NCBI RefSeq assembly: GCF_041260155.1
Contig: NC_091929.1
Location: 41,109,744 to 41,173,743 of the forward strand
Reading direction: 5' to 3'
DNA from: Ptychodera flava
Lineage: Eukaryota; Hemichordata; Enteropneusta; Ptychoderidae
Length of the DNA: 64,000 bases
Shown here: piece by piece, positions 12,338 through 24,970 of the stretch
Layout: every line of letters begins with the position of its first letter
Position numbering within the stretch: the first letter of the stretch is position 1
The notes under the pieces: generated by a model
The model's database searches: none
Seen by the model: only the letters and a program-made list of their open reading frames with translations
What the model was told of the DNA's origin: nothing
Made by a program: the position numbers and the translations under genes

Positions 12338-15300
12338 TCACTCCCTACTTTCCACCTTTTCCTCCGTGGAACTGTTTTCTGTCTTTGACGTAGCCTTTTC
12401 TTTGATTTCTTTGATGATGTCAGCATAGAATGGTGCAAACACCGCTCTGTTGTGTATGACCAGTCTCAGAAACTGTCCGCTGAGGTCGATGAGTTCTTGA
12501 TGCACTGGTTCCAGTCCAGCGGGGATTTTCTTTTTAGGGTCAAAGGCCGAGGTAGCTGATATGACAAACCTTATGAACTCTTTGGCCCTTGAACCTGGAT
12601 AATAGAATAAACATGATTTACATATATTTTCTTGTATATTGCTAACAATATAAAAGAAATGTAGAGATTCAATATAAAAGAAATCTGGAGACTGAACTTT
12701 AATGTAGCAATTCATATGCATGGCAAACCGTAAAGTTCTTGGCAAGAGTGGAGCTTGTAAACAAAGTTTCAGATATATCGCTGGTAAGTTACAGAGTCAT
12801 TAGAGGGAGGCGGTAGTCCTGTCTGTGGCTGCACAGATGGGCCCATACAACACCCCTTATTCATATCCAAAATTTGAACATGGCAGCTGTGCTTATACTC
12901 AGCTGAAGCAGTTTCATATAAACAAAGGGACACAACTAACGTTTATTTGGCAGTCTTGCAATTAATGGAAAGCTTCAAAACTGGTGAACTATGAGTATGC
13001 ATCAAAAGCTGAATTTGCTTCACATTTGCTCGACATTCATCGGCAACTTACAAAGTCGTGCAGCTGCAGACGGGACAATCGGTAAAGGTCCTATGGTTAA
13101 AGCATATAGGTAGAGGCCTGCAGGAAAAGTTTTTGCAAAGGGTTTGTATCTAATGCTTTGAGTCCGCTCATCAACACTTGTACTAAATTTTTTGAATCTG
13201 TATCTGAACCCAATGCTGATGCTGACGCCTGTTTGTCACTGTTGTCATGCATTGTTTTGCCCAGTTTGTAACTAACAACTTGAAGTCAATATCTTGTGTA
13301 TCAATGATTAATCATGACAACCCTCAGCATTCCCAATAATACGTTGCATGTGCTTTACAAGTGTGTGTGCCTCCTGAAAACTGTGTGTGGATATTACGGA
13401 GTTTGAAAAAGGTGCATCTAGACTGTTAGCAAGATTAGGGCATGACTGCTTAATGTAACCTAATTGCTGGTGAAAAAACCCATAAGTAAGATTTATTGAG
13501 CTTCAAAGTAGTTTCTAGAAATAAAAGTATTATAACTTACCTAAAAGTTTACGGACATTGTGTTCGGGATCCTTCATATCTTGGACGTGTTTTTTCAGTG
13601 AACTTTCTTTAGATTCTGTCATGGCAGGGAAGCTGTGCTCTGTCAGACACTCATTGACTTCCTTGCAGATTTGTTCACTGATATTAATCATTACTTCATC
13701 TAGCTCACTGGAAAAAACAGAAACTTGTTCAAATTTAGGAATTCTGTCGAAGAGTTCCCCTTCCATTTTTGTTTCATAAAATAGATAGAATACACTACAC
13801 ATTGATGTGCTTTGCCACTCTACAAAAAGACATCTTATTTTATTTTTCCATTATATTTATGTGTAATATGGGTGTGAGGGATACATATACGACAGGCAGG
13901 AACGGTGGTTAAAAGTTATGTGACACACGTTCTGCAAGAACAAGCAATACTTTTCAAAAATAAGTGTTTCTCCCATAGTTTGAAGCACAATAAAGCCATG
14001 AAAGACTGGTTATTATGAAAATGCATCTTGTATTTTTTGTTTTGTCCTAAGATTTGGAACAGTTCATGGTATAACAATTTGAGTAGTAAATATCTGCCTG
14101 TCTGCAGCAGCTAAATCTTCAACCAGGCAGTTAAAATTTCAGCTACCTGCCCATTAGACAGGTGAAAACAATTTCTGATTTTTGCTTTGCTTAGATAAGA
14201 TCAGAGGAAAGGTATCAGTATGCTAGGCCATACAATGTATGAATATAATTATCTACAGCAAGGTCTTGTTAGTCAGGTCGGCAACTTTTCAAATTTTCCT
14301 GCCTGGACGTATGGTTGTTATTTCCACAAATTTCTCCCTCTTCAACAATTCTGGGAAATGACACAGTTGGAATTTATCTCAAGCAAGTTACCTTTCTCCT
14401 TCAAGAAGCACATTGATGACATTCTTGAGTTTGTCCACGAACCCCTTAATTCCAGATATGGCAGCCCCGACTACTGAGTAAGTCATGAGTAACACTGATG
14501 ACACAAGTACAAGTCTGTTTACTTTGTCTCTGAGATCCAAAAATCTTCCTTGGTCCATCAGTAATGTCTGTAAAGTAATATAGATTTTACTTGCATTAAA
14601 CACAGCTCTGACATCTCCCTATACTTAACATTAGAGTGTGCTATTACAGATGATACAACATGGGCGTGCAGTAAAACCTGTCCTTATACATCACTCAAAC
14701 CAAGGTATTGCTGTCTGTCATGGACAACTATTGAACAGCTATATCTTCAACATGTATATTTCATTGGATTTGATTTACTGAAATGAAAAAAAAATCAGAT
14801 CTTAATCATTTTGTGTATAACATCACTGTTTTCAGCCACAGATTCATGCAGTCCTGCCTGAAATGTACATCACAAGACTACTACTTTGCGTGACAAAATG
14901 TTAAGATGGTGATAAATATCAAAATGTCAACTTCATATGCATCCTGTTAGTTAACATGTTAATCTAGGACATGAAAACCCAATTTAACCAAGGATATGAT
15001 GATTTGGCCAAATAAAAATATATATGTTTCCAGTAACCCAACCTACTCCAGAAAAACCTGCCGACCCTATACATTTTTTTCAAATTAAACAAAAAAAATT
15101 GAGTAAATTCTCTGAATTTTACTGTATTTTATGGGTCTAAACCAACAAAAATAAAAAAAATGTCAGCTGACCTACATACCATAATTTAACGTAGCATATG
15201 TTACCGGAAACACAATTATTTTCATTTGGCCTTATGTGTTGTCAGTTTACATTTCTGAGTTATTCTGGTCCTATGAATCAAGAGTTACAATATCCAAATG

Positions 15301-18300
15301 TTGACCTTTCACCTGAGTAGAATTACAATATGCAAATTTTGAACCCTCACCTCAGGAAAGAGCTGTGAGTCATCCCATTGGAGGAGATTCATGTATCCCT
15401 GATTTAGCATGACAGCTGCTGGAGCTGTTGCCACGGCAGCAGACGCAGAGGCGCCATCATTCACTGTGTTTGATGATGAAGCAGATGGCGACGGGGATCG
15501 AGACCTGAATGCTTCTTGAAGTGAAACAAGTGTGTCCGCTGCAGTCTTCAGCCACTGTTTTGTGAACTCTAACCCATCTGTCAGAGAGACGATATCAAAA
15601 ATGTCCTAAGATTAATGCAAACTATATATTTACTACCCACTTTCAAAGTTATAGATTCTCAAAGAGTATTACATATTTACAGATTTGGAATTGCTTGCTT
15701 GATGGAATTAAAGTCCTGTTTTGTGAGAAAGAAAACTGCTACATAAACAAAACATTTACATTAATAAGTTGATTTTTTCTACAAAGCAAGTACCTTTTTT
15801 AATTCTTCCCATAAAGTTTTTTGAAATACAATGTTTGGCCTTGTACAAGACAACACATTGTGTACTGGTACCAGATGCAGTCATGAGTTATGAATCATAA
15901 TCGTGGGCATTACAAACATACATGATACAGGCTATTTTTACAAATGGCACACTTGGGTTTTTGACATGATGTAGGAGTACACAAAAAAAACTACTTTACA
16001 AACAGTAGAACATGAAAATCATATCAAAAAGTTAAAGAAGCTCTAACTTGAAACTGGTAAATAAGGACTCGCAAGTGGACAAGTTAGAAATGATAGAATA
16101 CTTAAGAAATGAAAGATTGCGTGCACTCAGACCCAAAATATGGACACTTTATCAATTCACTCCAAAGAGATACAGACATTTTCTGCAAGCCAACTGCCAG
16201 TATTGGAAGCCCACAGGAACCACTTTAACAAGACTGGAGAAAAGTGGGCCAACAAATAAAGATAATCCTAGGGGACTCACTCACTTAAAAAGTGATGGAA
16301 AGGCCCCCTAACAAACCAAATATTTTCAAGATGAAATTTGGACTCTGTGTTCTTCAGGTATACATGAAAATTTAACGGAAAATTGAACAATAAATAAAAC
16401 CTGCTTACCTTGCTCTTCCTGGGTTTTAAGAAACTCTTTGAATTTCTTTCTCTCGTATTCAATAGAGTGTTGCTGGATGTGAGGCCTCATACTCTGTATT
16501 GTAAAGTTGGCCATGTCAAGTTTCATCAGATCTATGATACGGAAGATTTCTCTGTCAAAATAAAAGAAAATACAATTTTTTGATTGCTATGATACAAAAT
16601 ATACCACTTTTCTCTTGGAAAGGTTAAACAATAATATGAACCAATCAAATTTAGTCTGGAGTCTTTGTATCACAGTGACAGAGAAAGAATACAATGACTG
16701 CTATTGTTTTGGTCACATAGTTGCATATTATCACTTGTATGCCACTCCATCCATGACACACAGGCCTCGCTGACCATTTACAATTTTCATTTTGCGCGTT
16801 TTTGTAAAGACATGGAGAAGAAAATTTCAAAAAAACTCTTAAACCCTGTAATTACCACATTTTAGTATTGCTTTTAAGTTGCGAACTTGACTTCGATACA
16901 GAGAAATGGGGGAAGGATTTTGTTTGCTTGAGGATGTTAAGTTACAATTCCTTTGGGGACAGATATTTGAACTTTCAAAATTTTACGATTCTTTTCTGAC
17001 CTACCACTTATGGTGGTTCATTTTAACCCCTTGACTACCAAGGCCAATGTATTCCTATATACCAGGCCCCTTATGTAATATTGATAAAATCTTGGGTGTG
17101 GTCATTGCATGAACACTGCTTAGAGTAAAAAATTAAGTAAGTACCAATAAACCATATATTTTCTGAATCAGCATGAAATTTCCACTTTTTCAAACATAAA
17201 TTTTGTATTTCCAGGTCACGTGACTGATCACATGACACATCATGTGACCAGAGTTGGCAAAGAATATGAATATTTGAGGCATCAGGACGTGTTTTGAATC
17301 CATAAAACGACGCAAATTGGAATACAGTTGCAATTTCCATGGCATTGTCTTAACATACCGGTATATGTAATAATAACTACCCTTTACTTTATTTATAGAT
17401 GTACCGATTTAAGATTTTTCTCACAAAAGGCAGAGTAAATGAACCACAAACATCAGCATCTGACATGATTCTGTATTTGAAAATCAACACATTTTGTAAT
17501 TGTAAACACCTGCTTTATGTCTTCCTTGCAGAAACATGCACCTAAAATGGTTATGATTTATCACAAAATAATTCACAATATTTAAAAATACATTTTAGGG
17601 AACAACATATCACATGAGCAAATACATGACCAGTCATGTGACCAGTCATATTGATATTATGGCTGCTATAACATTTCACTGGCTTATAGTAAAATATTGT
17701 ATTTTCTCTAGTTTCATTCACGAATATTGCTGTTAATAGAACATATAAATCCTTTGTTTTCAATAAATAAACATTTCATTTCATTAAAAAAATAAACCAT
17801 AAACATCTTCACGATCGTCCGTACTTCAGGAAACTGTAAACAATCAGCGCGACGCTTCTGTGATCAGCCTGACCTTTCAGGGTCGAGGTCATGGGTCACG
17901 ACATTAGCTTCCGGATTTTGGCCATACTCGGACGTACGGGGGTGCAATCACATTCAGGCCAGATCGGATACATCAATCTTAGTCGTGCTGCGTGCCGACG
18001 CCGAAATTACGGATTTTTAGCGACAAAAACGAAGCAAACACGCCTATTTAACTGTGCCGGATATTTCCGGCACTCAAGGTATATGGTAATTCAATATGGC
18101 GCCGGATATATCCGGCGCCATAGGTAGTCAAGGGTTAAAGCTCTCAGAGTAAGAAAAATTTCCATTGTCTCAATTTTTTGAAAATTGAAATTTTGTTTTT
18201 TCCACTGAGTTAACAAAGAGATGTGATCATTGTTGATTTTCAAATATTGGTAAATGTTATGTAATTTGTTTCTTTCGTACCAAACTATGCATCCTTGAAT

Positions 18301-20451
18301 GAATATTTTTTACTGAATTGGTCAGGAAATGATGGAAAGTTTCATTGAGCCTGAAGAAAGTTTGTCATGTCTTTCACTTCTGAGACACCCACTATTTTAA
18401 GATATGTTGTGTGCTAGAAGGCAAACTGACTGCTAGTTTAACCCTTTGAGCGCCAAAGTCAATTTTCATCACCTTTATAATACACCAGTCACATTTTTTT
18501 TTCAGATTTCTGCCAAACTTTTGATAAAAAGCTTATTAGCCAATGAGATGTAATGTCCATTTGGTCCAAATTATCCAAAAAATTGCAGAAAAATTCATGA
18601 AAATTGGTAAAATGTTGCACTAAAATTTTGGAGGGGAAAAAATTACAGCACTCAAAGGTTAACCAACTTTGGAGAGTTACACTTACTTGAAGAGTTGTAC
18701 AACATCTGTAATCTCTCCTAGCTTTTTGATTTCATCATCTCTGGCAGGGGCACACAACTTAGCCATGATGGACATCACAAAGTTGGCATACTTAAAAACG
18801 TCGATGGAGTCGTGCTCGGCTTGTTGTTTGATAAGTTCCAGGTCCAGCGTCTCATTGATTTCTGTCCTGATCTTGGTGTGTGCTGGTAGAAGTAAGGATG
18901 ACAACTCCTACAGGGAAAAAGTGTTTCACCCTTTAATCATCATGGTTTGGCCCAAATCAATTGTTAGCAATGGTGATTGTGGACCTGTGTACTGGGAATT
19001 GGGGATGTGAACAGGTTAAACGATGTGCCTTACCTGTTTAACTTCTCCAAGTAAGTTCACAGCCTGGTCGAAATTTGGTGGATCATCATTCAACCCTTCC
19101 TGCAAGCTATCCCAGAATGCTTTGTGTACAATGTCTTTTATTTGTTTTTCAAGCCTGGAATGAAATTTCAGTTCATGAGGACTAGAGTCTTTGTGTCAAG
19201 CCCTCAATGAAATATCAAACTTTGTTAACATAACTAGTGAGGTGATTCTAAATGTGATAAATTAATTTTATGGCTTCAAATCATGAGGTACTGGCATCAA
19301 AACTAACTGTAAGAACATATGATATTGACATTACGATTTCAAACAAGTACTTTCTAGAGGTGCAAAATGAAATGGCAGGAGTTGGAGGAAAATTTCATTG
19401 TTACTCCTAAATGTTGATAACAATTATCCCATTCAAAATGTGCCATTTTCACTGTCTAGATCTCTTTGAGTAAAGTTAGGAATTATATTCAATACATGTA
19501 CCAGTAATATATAATATTTTCTTGGGTTGTAAAGAACACTCTTAATCCTTTCACCAATGTGGTTTGGCCCAAATCCATTGTTATCAATAGTGAGAGTGGA
19601 CCCATTTATAGGTAAATTGGGTTGAGCAGTTAAGTCCAGAGGTACCTCATATGGGCTTGCTGGACATGTTTACTACAGTCCAGTGGAGAGTTCTTTTTGG
19701 AAAAATGCAAATTACTTACGATGATTCTGGTGGCTCTACTGGTTTGAGTGTGAAGTTGTTATCTACGGCTATTTCATGAGCTAACACCATGTTACCGACA
19801 CCGCTTGCAGCTGCCATTATTTCTTCCATAGATGCAAATCTGGGAGGGGAGGCTGTGGTTTGGAGGAAAGAAGTAACGAACAAATACTGTGAATTTGAAA
19901 AGGAAAAAACATAGACACAATATGGTCGTGTTTCTACAGTGTGTGAAATGGTCAGAAATGCACTGAAGAACAATAATATTATTTTTAAAATTGCATTGAA
20001 TTTGAGCCATTGTCTTACTTTTCCAAATTTCATCAAAATTTTAGCCATTTCCTTGTTTTATGTCTGTGTGTTATATATAAATAATGTCAGTGAAGTTATT
20101 TTTTAATGATCACACATTTTTGGGAAACATTTTTAAATCATTTCAATTTGAATCATAGAAAACTGTACTTTGTTTTGAATACAAACATTATAGCTTTCAG
20201 ATTTTTGGTTGTTTTCATCTAACATTTCACAAATACCCTTGGTTCAATGTAAATAATAATAACAGTAAATCACATTTACCTTGTGGTGTACCTCGTGGAC
20301 TCAAGCCAGGGCTTGGTGATCTCAGCCTCTGTCTTTTCCTGAAAACTTCTCCTTCACCTGAGGAGTTCAGTTCATGAGACTCATCAGAAGAAGCCCCCTT
20401 AGCTTCATGGTGATCAGTGTCCTCTTGATCTGTTTTCTTGTCCAACGGCAT
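12338..20451 (-). CDS. TCP11L1: T-complex protein 11-like protein 1 (complete, 9 coding exons)
   Basis: Exons: 20280-20451, 19720-19852, 19034-19154, 18687-18907, 16409-16551, 15351-15577, 14392-14567, 13541-13707, 12338-12594. All introns are GT-AG and all phases agree, giving 538 residues; I recall the human protein as about 509. Family signatures appear in order: SPPRFAS near 58, [21 protein letters not shown] around 80-100, [11 protein letters not shown] around 108, LLLPAH and LCAPARD in exon 4, [17 protein letters not shown] and SIEYERKKF in exon 5, [10 protein letters not shown] in exon 6, LLMDQGRF in exon 7, and a C-terminal block ending FAPFYADII. Exon 6 has a Ser/Ala-rich low-complexity insert ([13 protein letters not shown]), and the first exon is hydrophilic with SPSPG repeats. 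The ATG at 20451 follows a likely UTR acceptor (ttacccag), so a noncoding 5' exon lies upstream. TCP11 family proteins were first studied in sperm; the molecular role of TCP11L1 is poorly known. Confidence 0.93.
13202..13540. other. TCP11L1 intron 8 (3' portion shown)
   Basis: Intron 8 runs from 12595 to 13540. I found no exon, repeat-family member or RNA gene in it. Confidence 0.4.
16937..18400. repeat. MITE family C copy, split by a later insertion
   Basis: The left part, 16937-17026, starts with TTAAGTTACAATTCC and contains TTTGGGGACAGATATTTGAA. The right part, 18135-18400, continues with AAAGCTCTCAGAGTAAGAAA and ends ACCCACTATTTTAA. Together they match the intact copy at 48421-48779 exactly across the junction, where that copy reads TCATTTTAAAGCTCTTGG. 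The interruption is the TTAA-flanked element at 17027-18134. The whole nest lies in TCP11L1 intron 4. Confidence 0.8.
17027..18134. mobile_element. 1.1-kb TTAA-flanked inverted-repeat element (piggyBac-like, non-autonomous)
   Basis: TTAA duplications at 17023-17026 and 18135-18138 flank ends that read CCCCTTGACTACC and GGTAGTCAAGGG. TTAA targets and CCC-starting ends are typical of piggyBac-type elements. No transposase reading frame is visible, so it is presumably non-autonomous. The right end carries stacked palindromes (GCCGGATATTTCCGGC, then GGCGCCGGATATATCCGGCGCC, about 18055-18120). The interior also carries repeated CATGTGACC-type motifs near 17213-17260 and 17620-17650. It sits inside an older family C MITE, which gives their relative age. 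Confidence 0.8.
18438..18662. repeat. MITE family A, copy 2, next to TCP11L1 exon 4
   Basis: TTAA lies at both ends. The ends read CCCTTTGAGCGCCAAAGTC and AGCACTCAAAGG. It is 225 bp and aligns with 6745-6968 and 32970-33212. It ends 24 bp from the exon 4 boundary at 18687, on the donor side. Confidence 0.85.
18927..19019. repeat. MITE family B, copy 1, filling most of TCP11L1 intron 3
   Basis: The 93-bp element has core CATGGTTTGGCCCAAATCAA, then GGTGATTGTGGACCTG, and ends ACAGGTTAA. Intron 3 is only 126 bp (18908-19033), so the element makes up about three quarters of it, leaving roughly 14-19 bp on each side for the splice sites. The left TTAA is degraded. Confidence 0.8.
19542..19633. repeat. 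MITE family B, copy 2, in TCP11L1 intron 2
   Basis: TTAA lies at both ends; the core reads GTGGTTTGGCCCAAATCCAT. It is 92 bp and in the same orientation as the other four near-complete copies. It lies 86 bp from the end of exon 2. Confidence 0.8.
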
Positions 20452-20639
20452 CTTCAAATTTCAATTTCTTCTGGTTCTGGGTAATAATCTAAAACAAGGA
20501 AAATACATGATTAATATGTTTAATCATGGAAAATTCAATCAAATGAGTGTACCTTGCATCAGCATTTTCATTTTTAACTGGAAATCAGACAAATTAATTT
20601 TCTACTCATACATCTCAGGTAGCTACTTTCCTCGTCATT

Positions 20640-20790
20640 TATTCTCTGATAAGGGCAGCCCATTCTCGCAGGCCAGAGCAATAATTTCCGCTCCGCTGAC
20701 CTACGCAAAAATCAAGTTGGGTGATAAGACTCGCCGAAGAGGGCGTGGTTTACGACGATGGGGGCAGCCAAGCAGCTGATTTTGAGAAAT
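20640..20790 (-). promoter_or_regulatory. Possible TCP11L1 promoter
   Basis: This is a local island of higher GC and CG content about 190-340 bp upstream of the TCP11L1 start codon, with an Sp1-like GGGCGTGG at about 20740. There is no TATA box. This is inferred from composition and position. The true start could instead be farther upstream near 24.9 kb. Confidence 0.3.
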
Positions 20791-23700
20791 TGTGAGCACT
20801 GATATTCTTACATGTAATATGTTGTTCTTCTGTATTGAGACAAAGTTAAAATTTGGAGGGGAAAATTATGGCTACAATCACTGTCCTCTCATTATGATTT
20901 GAACATTGCCCCCCCCCCCCCACCTCCTCACAGGTTTTCTCCTCTTGAAGTTCCTACTCTCTTTGCTTCCTCTCTCCCCACAAAACACTCCCCACTGCCC
21001 AAAGCCAACTTCAAACCTCACTATAAAGTTCCCATTTCATTGACAAACTCCCTCTATGCCAATGGAGCCTTTTTCAAGTTGCCTACTTAGTAGTTAAAAA
21101 TGAAATTTCTCCGCCCAATGATGAGGAGAGACAGTCCACCATCCAGTTGATTCAGAAAGAATTTGCTTCTCCAGGGGAACAGGGGATTTGCACAAACTCT
21201 GGAGTAAACACTGGTCCCTAACAACTTCCCCATTACCCAAGCCTGAATCACAGCTTCCTTAACAACCAATTTTGAATAACAAAACTTTTTTTGATGGATA
21301 GAACATTTTTGGTTCGGACTTCCCTAAATGAAAACCATCAGTTTTTTGGCCTTTGTAAATTTTTTTGAATTGATTTTCAAGAATATCAATGGATGAGATG
21401 ATTTGCAAGGTCATTAGGGTCATCTGTACTTGATTTGTTGATTCAGTCAAAGTATTTACCTATTTGTTAGCTTTTTGCCCTGGATGAATTCGGCTACAGA
21501 AGAATTACATCAAGTCTGAAGACATAGCTTACACTTGACAAGGTACCATGACAACAAGATTCCCTGACTTAATAGGATTGTGTAAGCTGATGTTTACCTA
21601 GGGGAACACAGCTGTGCTAAACCAGCACAGGTAGTGTACATATAGCATTTATATTATAAAAACAATGATATATTGAGCTTATCTTATGGATTATGTATGG
21701 TTAGTGAAATCAAACAAATGTTTATCTGTAGCTTATCATAGTAATCTATTGACTGGAGAATCTTTCAATTGATCTGATACAGGGTTTGATTAGGGTTCCA
21801 AAAAAATTGCTGAACCAGTTGGCTACTTGTATTTAGAAGTCAACAGTGTCCAGGACTGGAAAAGATCTTGGTCAATCAAACAAAAATGCCCGATACAAAA
21901 GCATCAAAATTCCACCGATGCACATCGCCAAGCAGATGGGATCTTCAACAATTGTTGCAAAGTTGACTTTTATATGTGGCAAACATTCTGTCTGCATCTG
22001 AGTATTTGAGTGTAAAATCCATTTCAACAATGTACTTTGAAGCACATTATGGCACTGAGAAGCCAATATGTCTCAATCCAAGTAATCTTGATTCTACATC
22101 TGGGAATTACTGAAGTATAAATAAGGTTATTTATCATCATTCTAAACTGAATATATGATTGAGCGACTTCAATAACAAACTGAACCTTTACTTATCACTA
22201 TGAGGGGACACAAAAATCCCAGCTACTGAGCTAATACTGGGAAAAGCTAACTATCAGGTATCAATTACAGTATTGCAAGTCATACCAATAAAAGATTTCA
22301 AAGACTTCTACTGTAATTCAAAAGAACATTATCAAAAAGAAATATTGTCATTAAATGAACTATAATAAAAAAAGTCATTTTATTGATTTCATAAAATTTC
22401 CATAATATAACATAGTTATAGATTTTAATTCCTCTCAATGAACAGCATTACAATGAAGAATTTGAAACTGGGTCTACATTAAAACATATGTAAAATTATT
22501 AGTTGAAATTGCATTTTTAACACGGGTGCAATTTGATGGTAAAGTATTTTGTTGAAAATACTCCATTCAATGTATTCTGACATAAAGAGCTATATCTATA
22601 CTTATAGCTCTATACACATGCGCATTCACTATAATGAACTCAATTAACATCATTGATGCAGTAACAATACAGTTTACAACAGTGAATTCAAATAAACTTT
22701 TTGTGCGAATTTACATGTTGTATTCTATTCAAATTGGCAAATACAGGAAGTGCAATGAATTTCTGACGATGTAGTAAAATGACAAAAAAATTAGGCCTGT
22801 TAAGGTAGATTATTGCACTGAATTAGTACTGCGTAAGTTGTAAACAACTTCGTCCTTGAAAGCTGGCCATCTGACCTGCCTTGGCAGCATCCAGGTTGGA
22901 TTGATTTCCTCAGAAGAACCATCAACATAATTATAAATATTTATGAGCAACATTCATTATAACAGCAGGATCCATGTCCTCACGGTGTCGGGAAAAATTC
23001 CTATAGGTACAATGGTCACTTTTATTTTTCCTGCATAAACCTTCCCCTCAAAAAGTAATTGCGCACCCCTGCTTTGCACAATGGTGTGGAGAACTTCAAT
23101 GGAATCTTCATATTGGTTTAATCCATTTTGTAAAATGTATGGAAGCTTGTAGGTCTCCAGACATGCAGTATACATTTCACTTCTTAAAATATAGTCAAAA
23201 TATCTGAACCAATATTCATACAGACAAATCAAATATTTTGCATAACCAAATATTCAAAAATGCAGCTGTGTTATATCCATACACTTCACGTTAGTTTATA
23301 AATATGATACAGTACAGTATTCGATCATTCAAATTTCAAAATCTCACTATTTCTTCAAAAAAGTTCATCCCAGAAGTACAGCTATGAATAAAAGCAATTA
23401 TGTGCATTATTTGACCAACAAAGCCTGTTGGTTAATCAAAGGACCTTGTAGGCTGTTAGTAATGGCTGTAATTGGAAACCATGAACAAAAGAATTCTTAC
23501 TTCAGGCTCTTTTCCCTCAAATATAAAACTACAATCAATATCATTGCCTGAAGGAAAATAATTTCAGGATGATACACATAACGTTGAGTATTTTAACATC
23601 TATTTTGTGTAAATAAATTCAAAGAGATCACCAAATTGAAAATAATTTCCCTATGCTATATCAGAAAAAGTCTTCTTTGTTCAGAAAACCCAAAAATGTA

Positions 23701-24900
23701 CCCCACAAGAACCACAAAATTGATACAACCTGAACTTTCTGCCAAGAAATGAAGACATTTTGAGGGTTATTTTTATCAACAACAGAATTATCTGTGTTAA
23801 ATATCTCCTCCATACCTGAAGTTGAAGGTCAGTATGCTGATGATGGTTGAGAGATTGAATTATAATGTTCCCCTTCAGATATCAGCTGAGTTTACGGTGT
23901 AAACAAAGCTCTACAGCTGGACTGCTCAGCAGATGTGTGGTTTCAAAATAGATGCTGGGACCAAAACATGCATTTGAATATGATAATCTTGATCTGTGAT
24001 GTTAGGACCGTTCCACTTTGTGACGGGGTGGTTTACTTAACCATTGTTTTTCACAGTGAACAATTGCTTTGTAAGTCTCTTTTGTTTAATGTACAGGAAA
24101 ACGATTGAACAAAAACATATTATTCTTTACTATCCATAAATACTTTCCATATGATATTACTGTCTAGGTGATTTGATAACTAAATCTCAACCCCATGCTG
24201 ATTTTGAACGATTCAATATTTTCTCTTTTGGAATTGAACAAAGTTAATCTTCAAATGCTTTCTTTTCGCCAACCTTCATTTTCAGCGCTTTATAGAGTAA
24301 AATTCGTAACGTAGTTTCCTAATTGGCAATCATGAAAAATTTCTGCGTAGTTAGTTACAAATAGTCGTTCCTCGAAGTCCGAATGTTTTCAATCAACTTT
24401 TATTGTTTGGGCTATGGAAAAATACCAGGGCTGATTTTGTTTGGGTACAATAAACGACAGTAGTTTGTTAGTTGTGTCATGAACGAGAGAGACTCTCCTT
24501 CTGCCATGTTTGTAAGAACTTATTATACAAACTGGAATTTCATTCCAAATTCGCCAAAATTTCCATGAGTTTCCTTATTAATTTAACATAATTGAAAGCA
24601 TAGATTCAAATTGCATACGTCTGTTATTAATGCCAGGATTTCCCTTTGAAATGCAAAAAACTGTCGGACTATTCTTAACGCACCTGTCTTCGACATCAGA
24701 TCAGATAGTTTTCGGAACAAAATAATGCCGTAGACCGCATAAAAATGAAGTCATGTGCACGATGTGGTATCTGCTGTTTGCGACATTCATAATGGAATGA
24801 TTTTCAAGCTGTAGTGTACCACCAACTTCACCAAACTAACCTTATCCTGGTCAGGCCAACAACTTCGGACGGTTAAGAACTTTCGTATGCACCGGATAGA
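20791..24900. other. Gene-free stretch upstream of TCP11L1
   Basis: No coding exon supported. It contains a 14-bp run of C at about 20909-20922 followed by pyrimidine-rich sequence to about 21000. The rest is AT-rich and shows no member of the recurrent repeat families. Confidence 0.45.
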
Positions 24901-24935
24901 TACTGGTCACTTATGTTGAAATATTTCGGAGGCTC

Positions 24936-24970
24936 CACCTATATATACCAATGGAAGTTTCTAGAAGGAC
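24936..24970 (+). promoter_or_regulatory. Candidate core promoter of the RWD/RING gene: TATA box plus heat-shock-element-like motif
   Basis: CTATATATA at 24939-24947 resembles a TATA box. Just downstream, GGAAGTTTCTAGAAGG fits the heat shock element pattern of alternating GAA and TTC units at about 24953-24968. A CAACG|GTGAGC splice donor at 25010/25011 could end a noncoding first exon, spliced to 26126 after tttcatcttcag, which runs into the ATG at 26182. This is inferred from motifs only. Confidence 0.4.
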
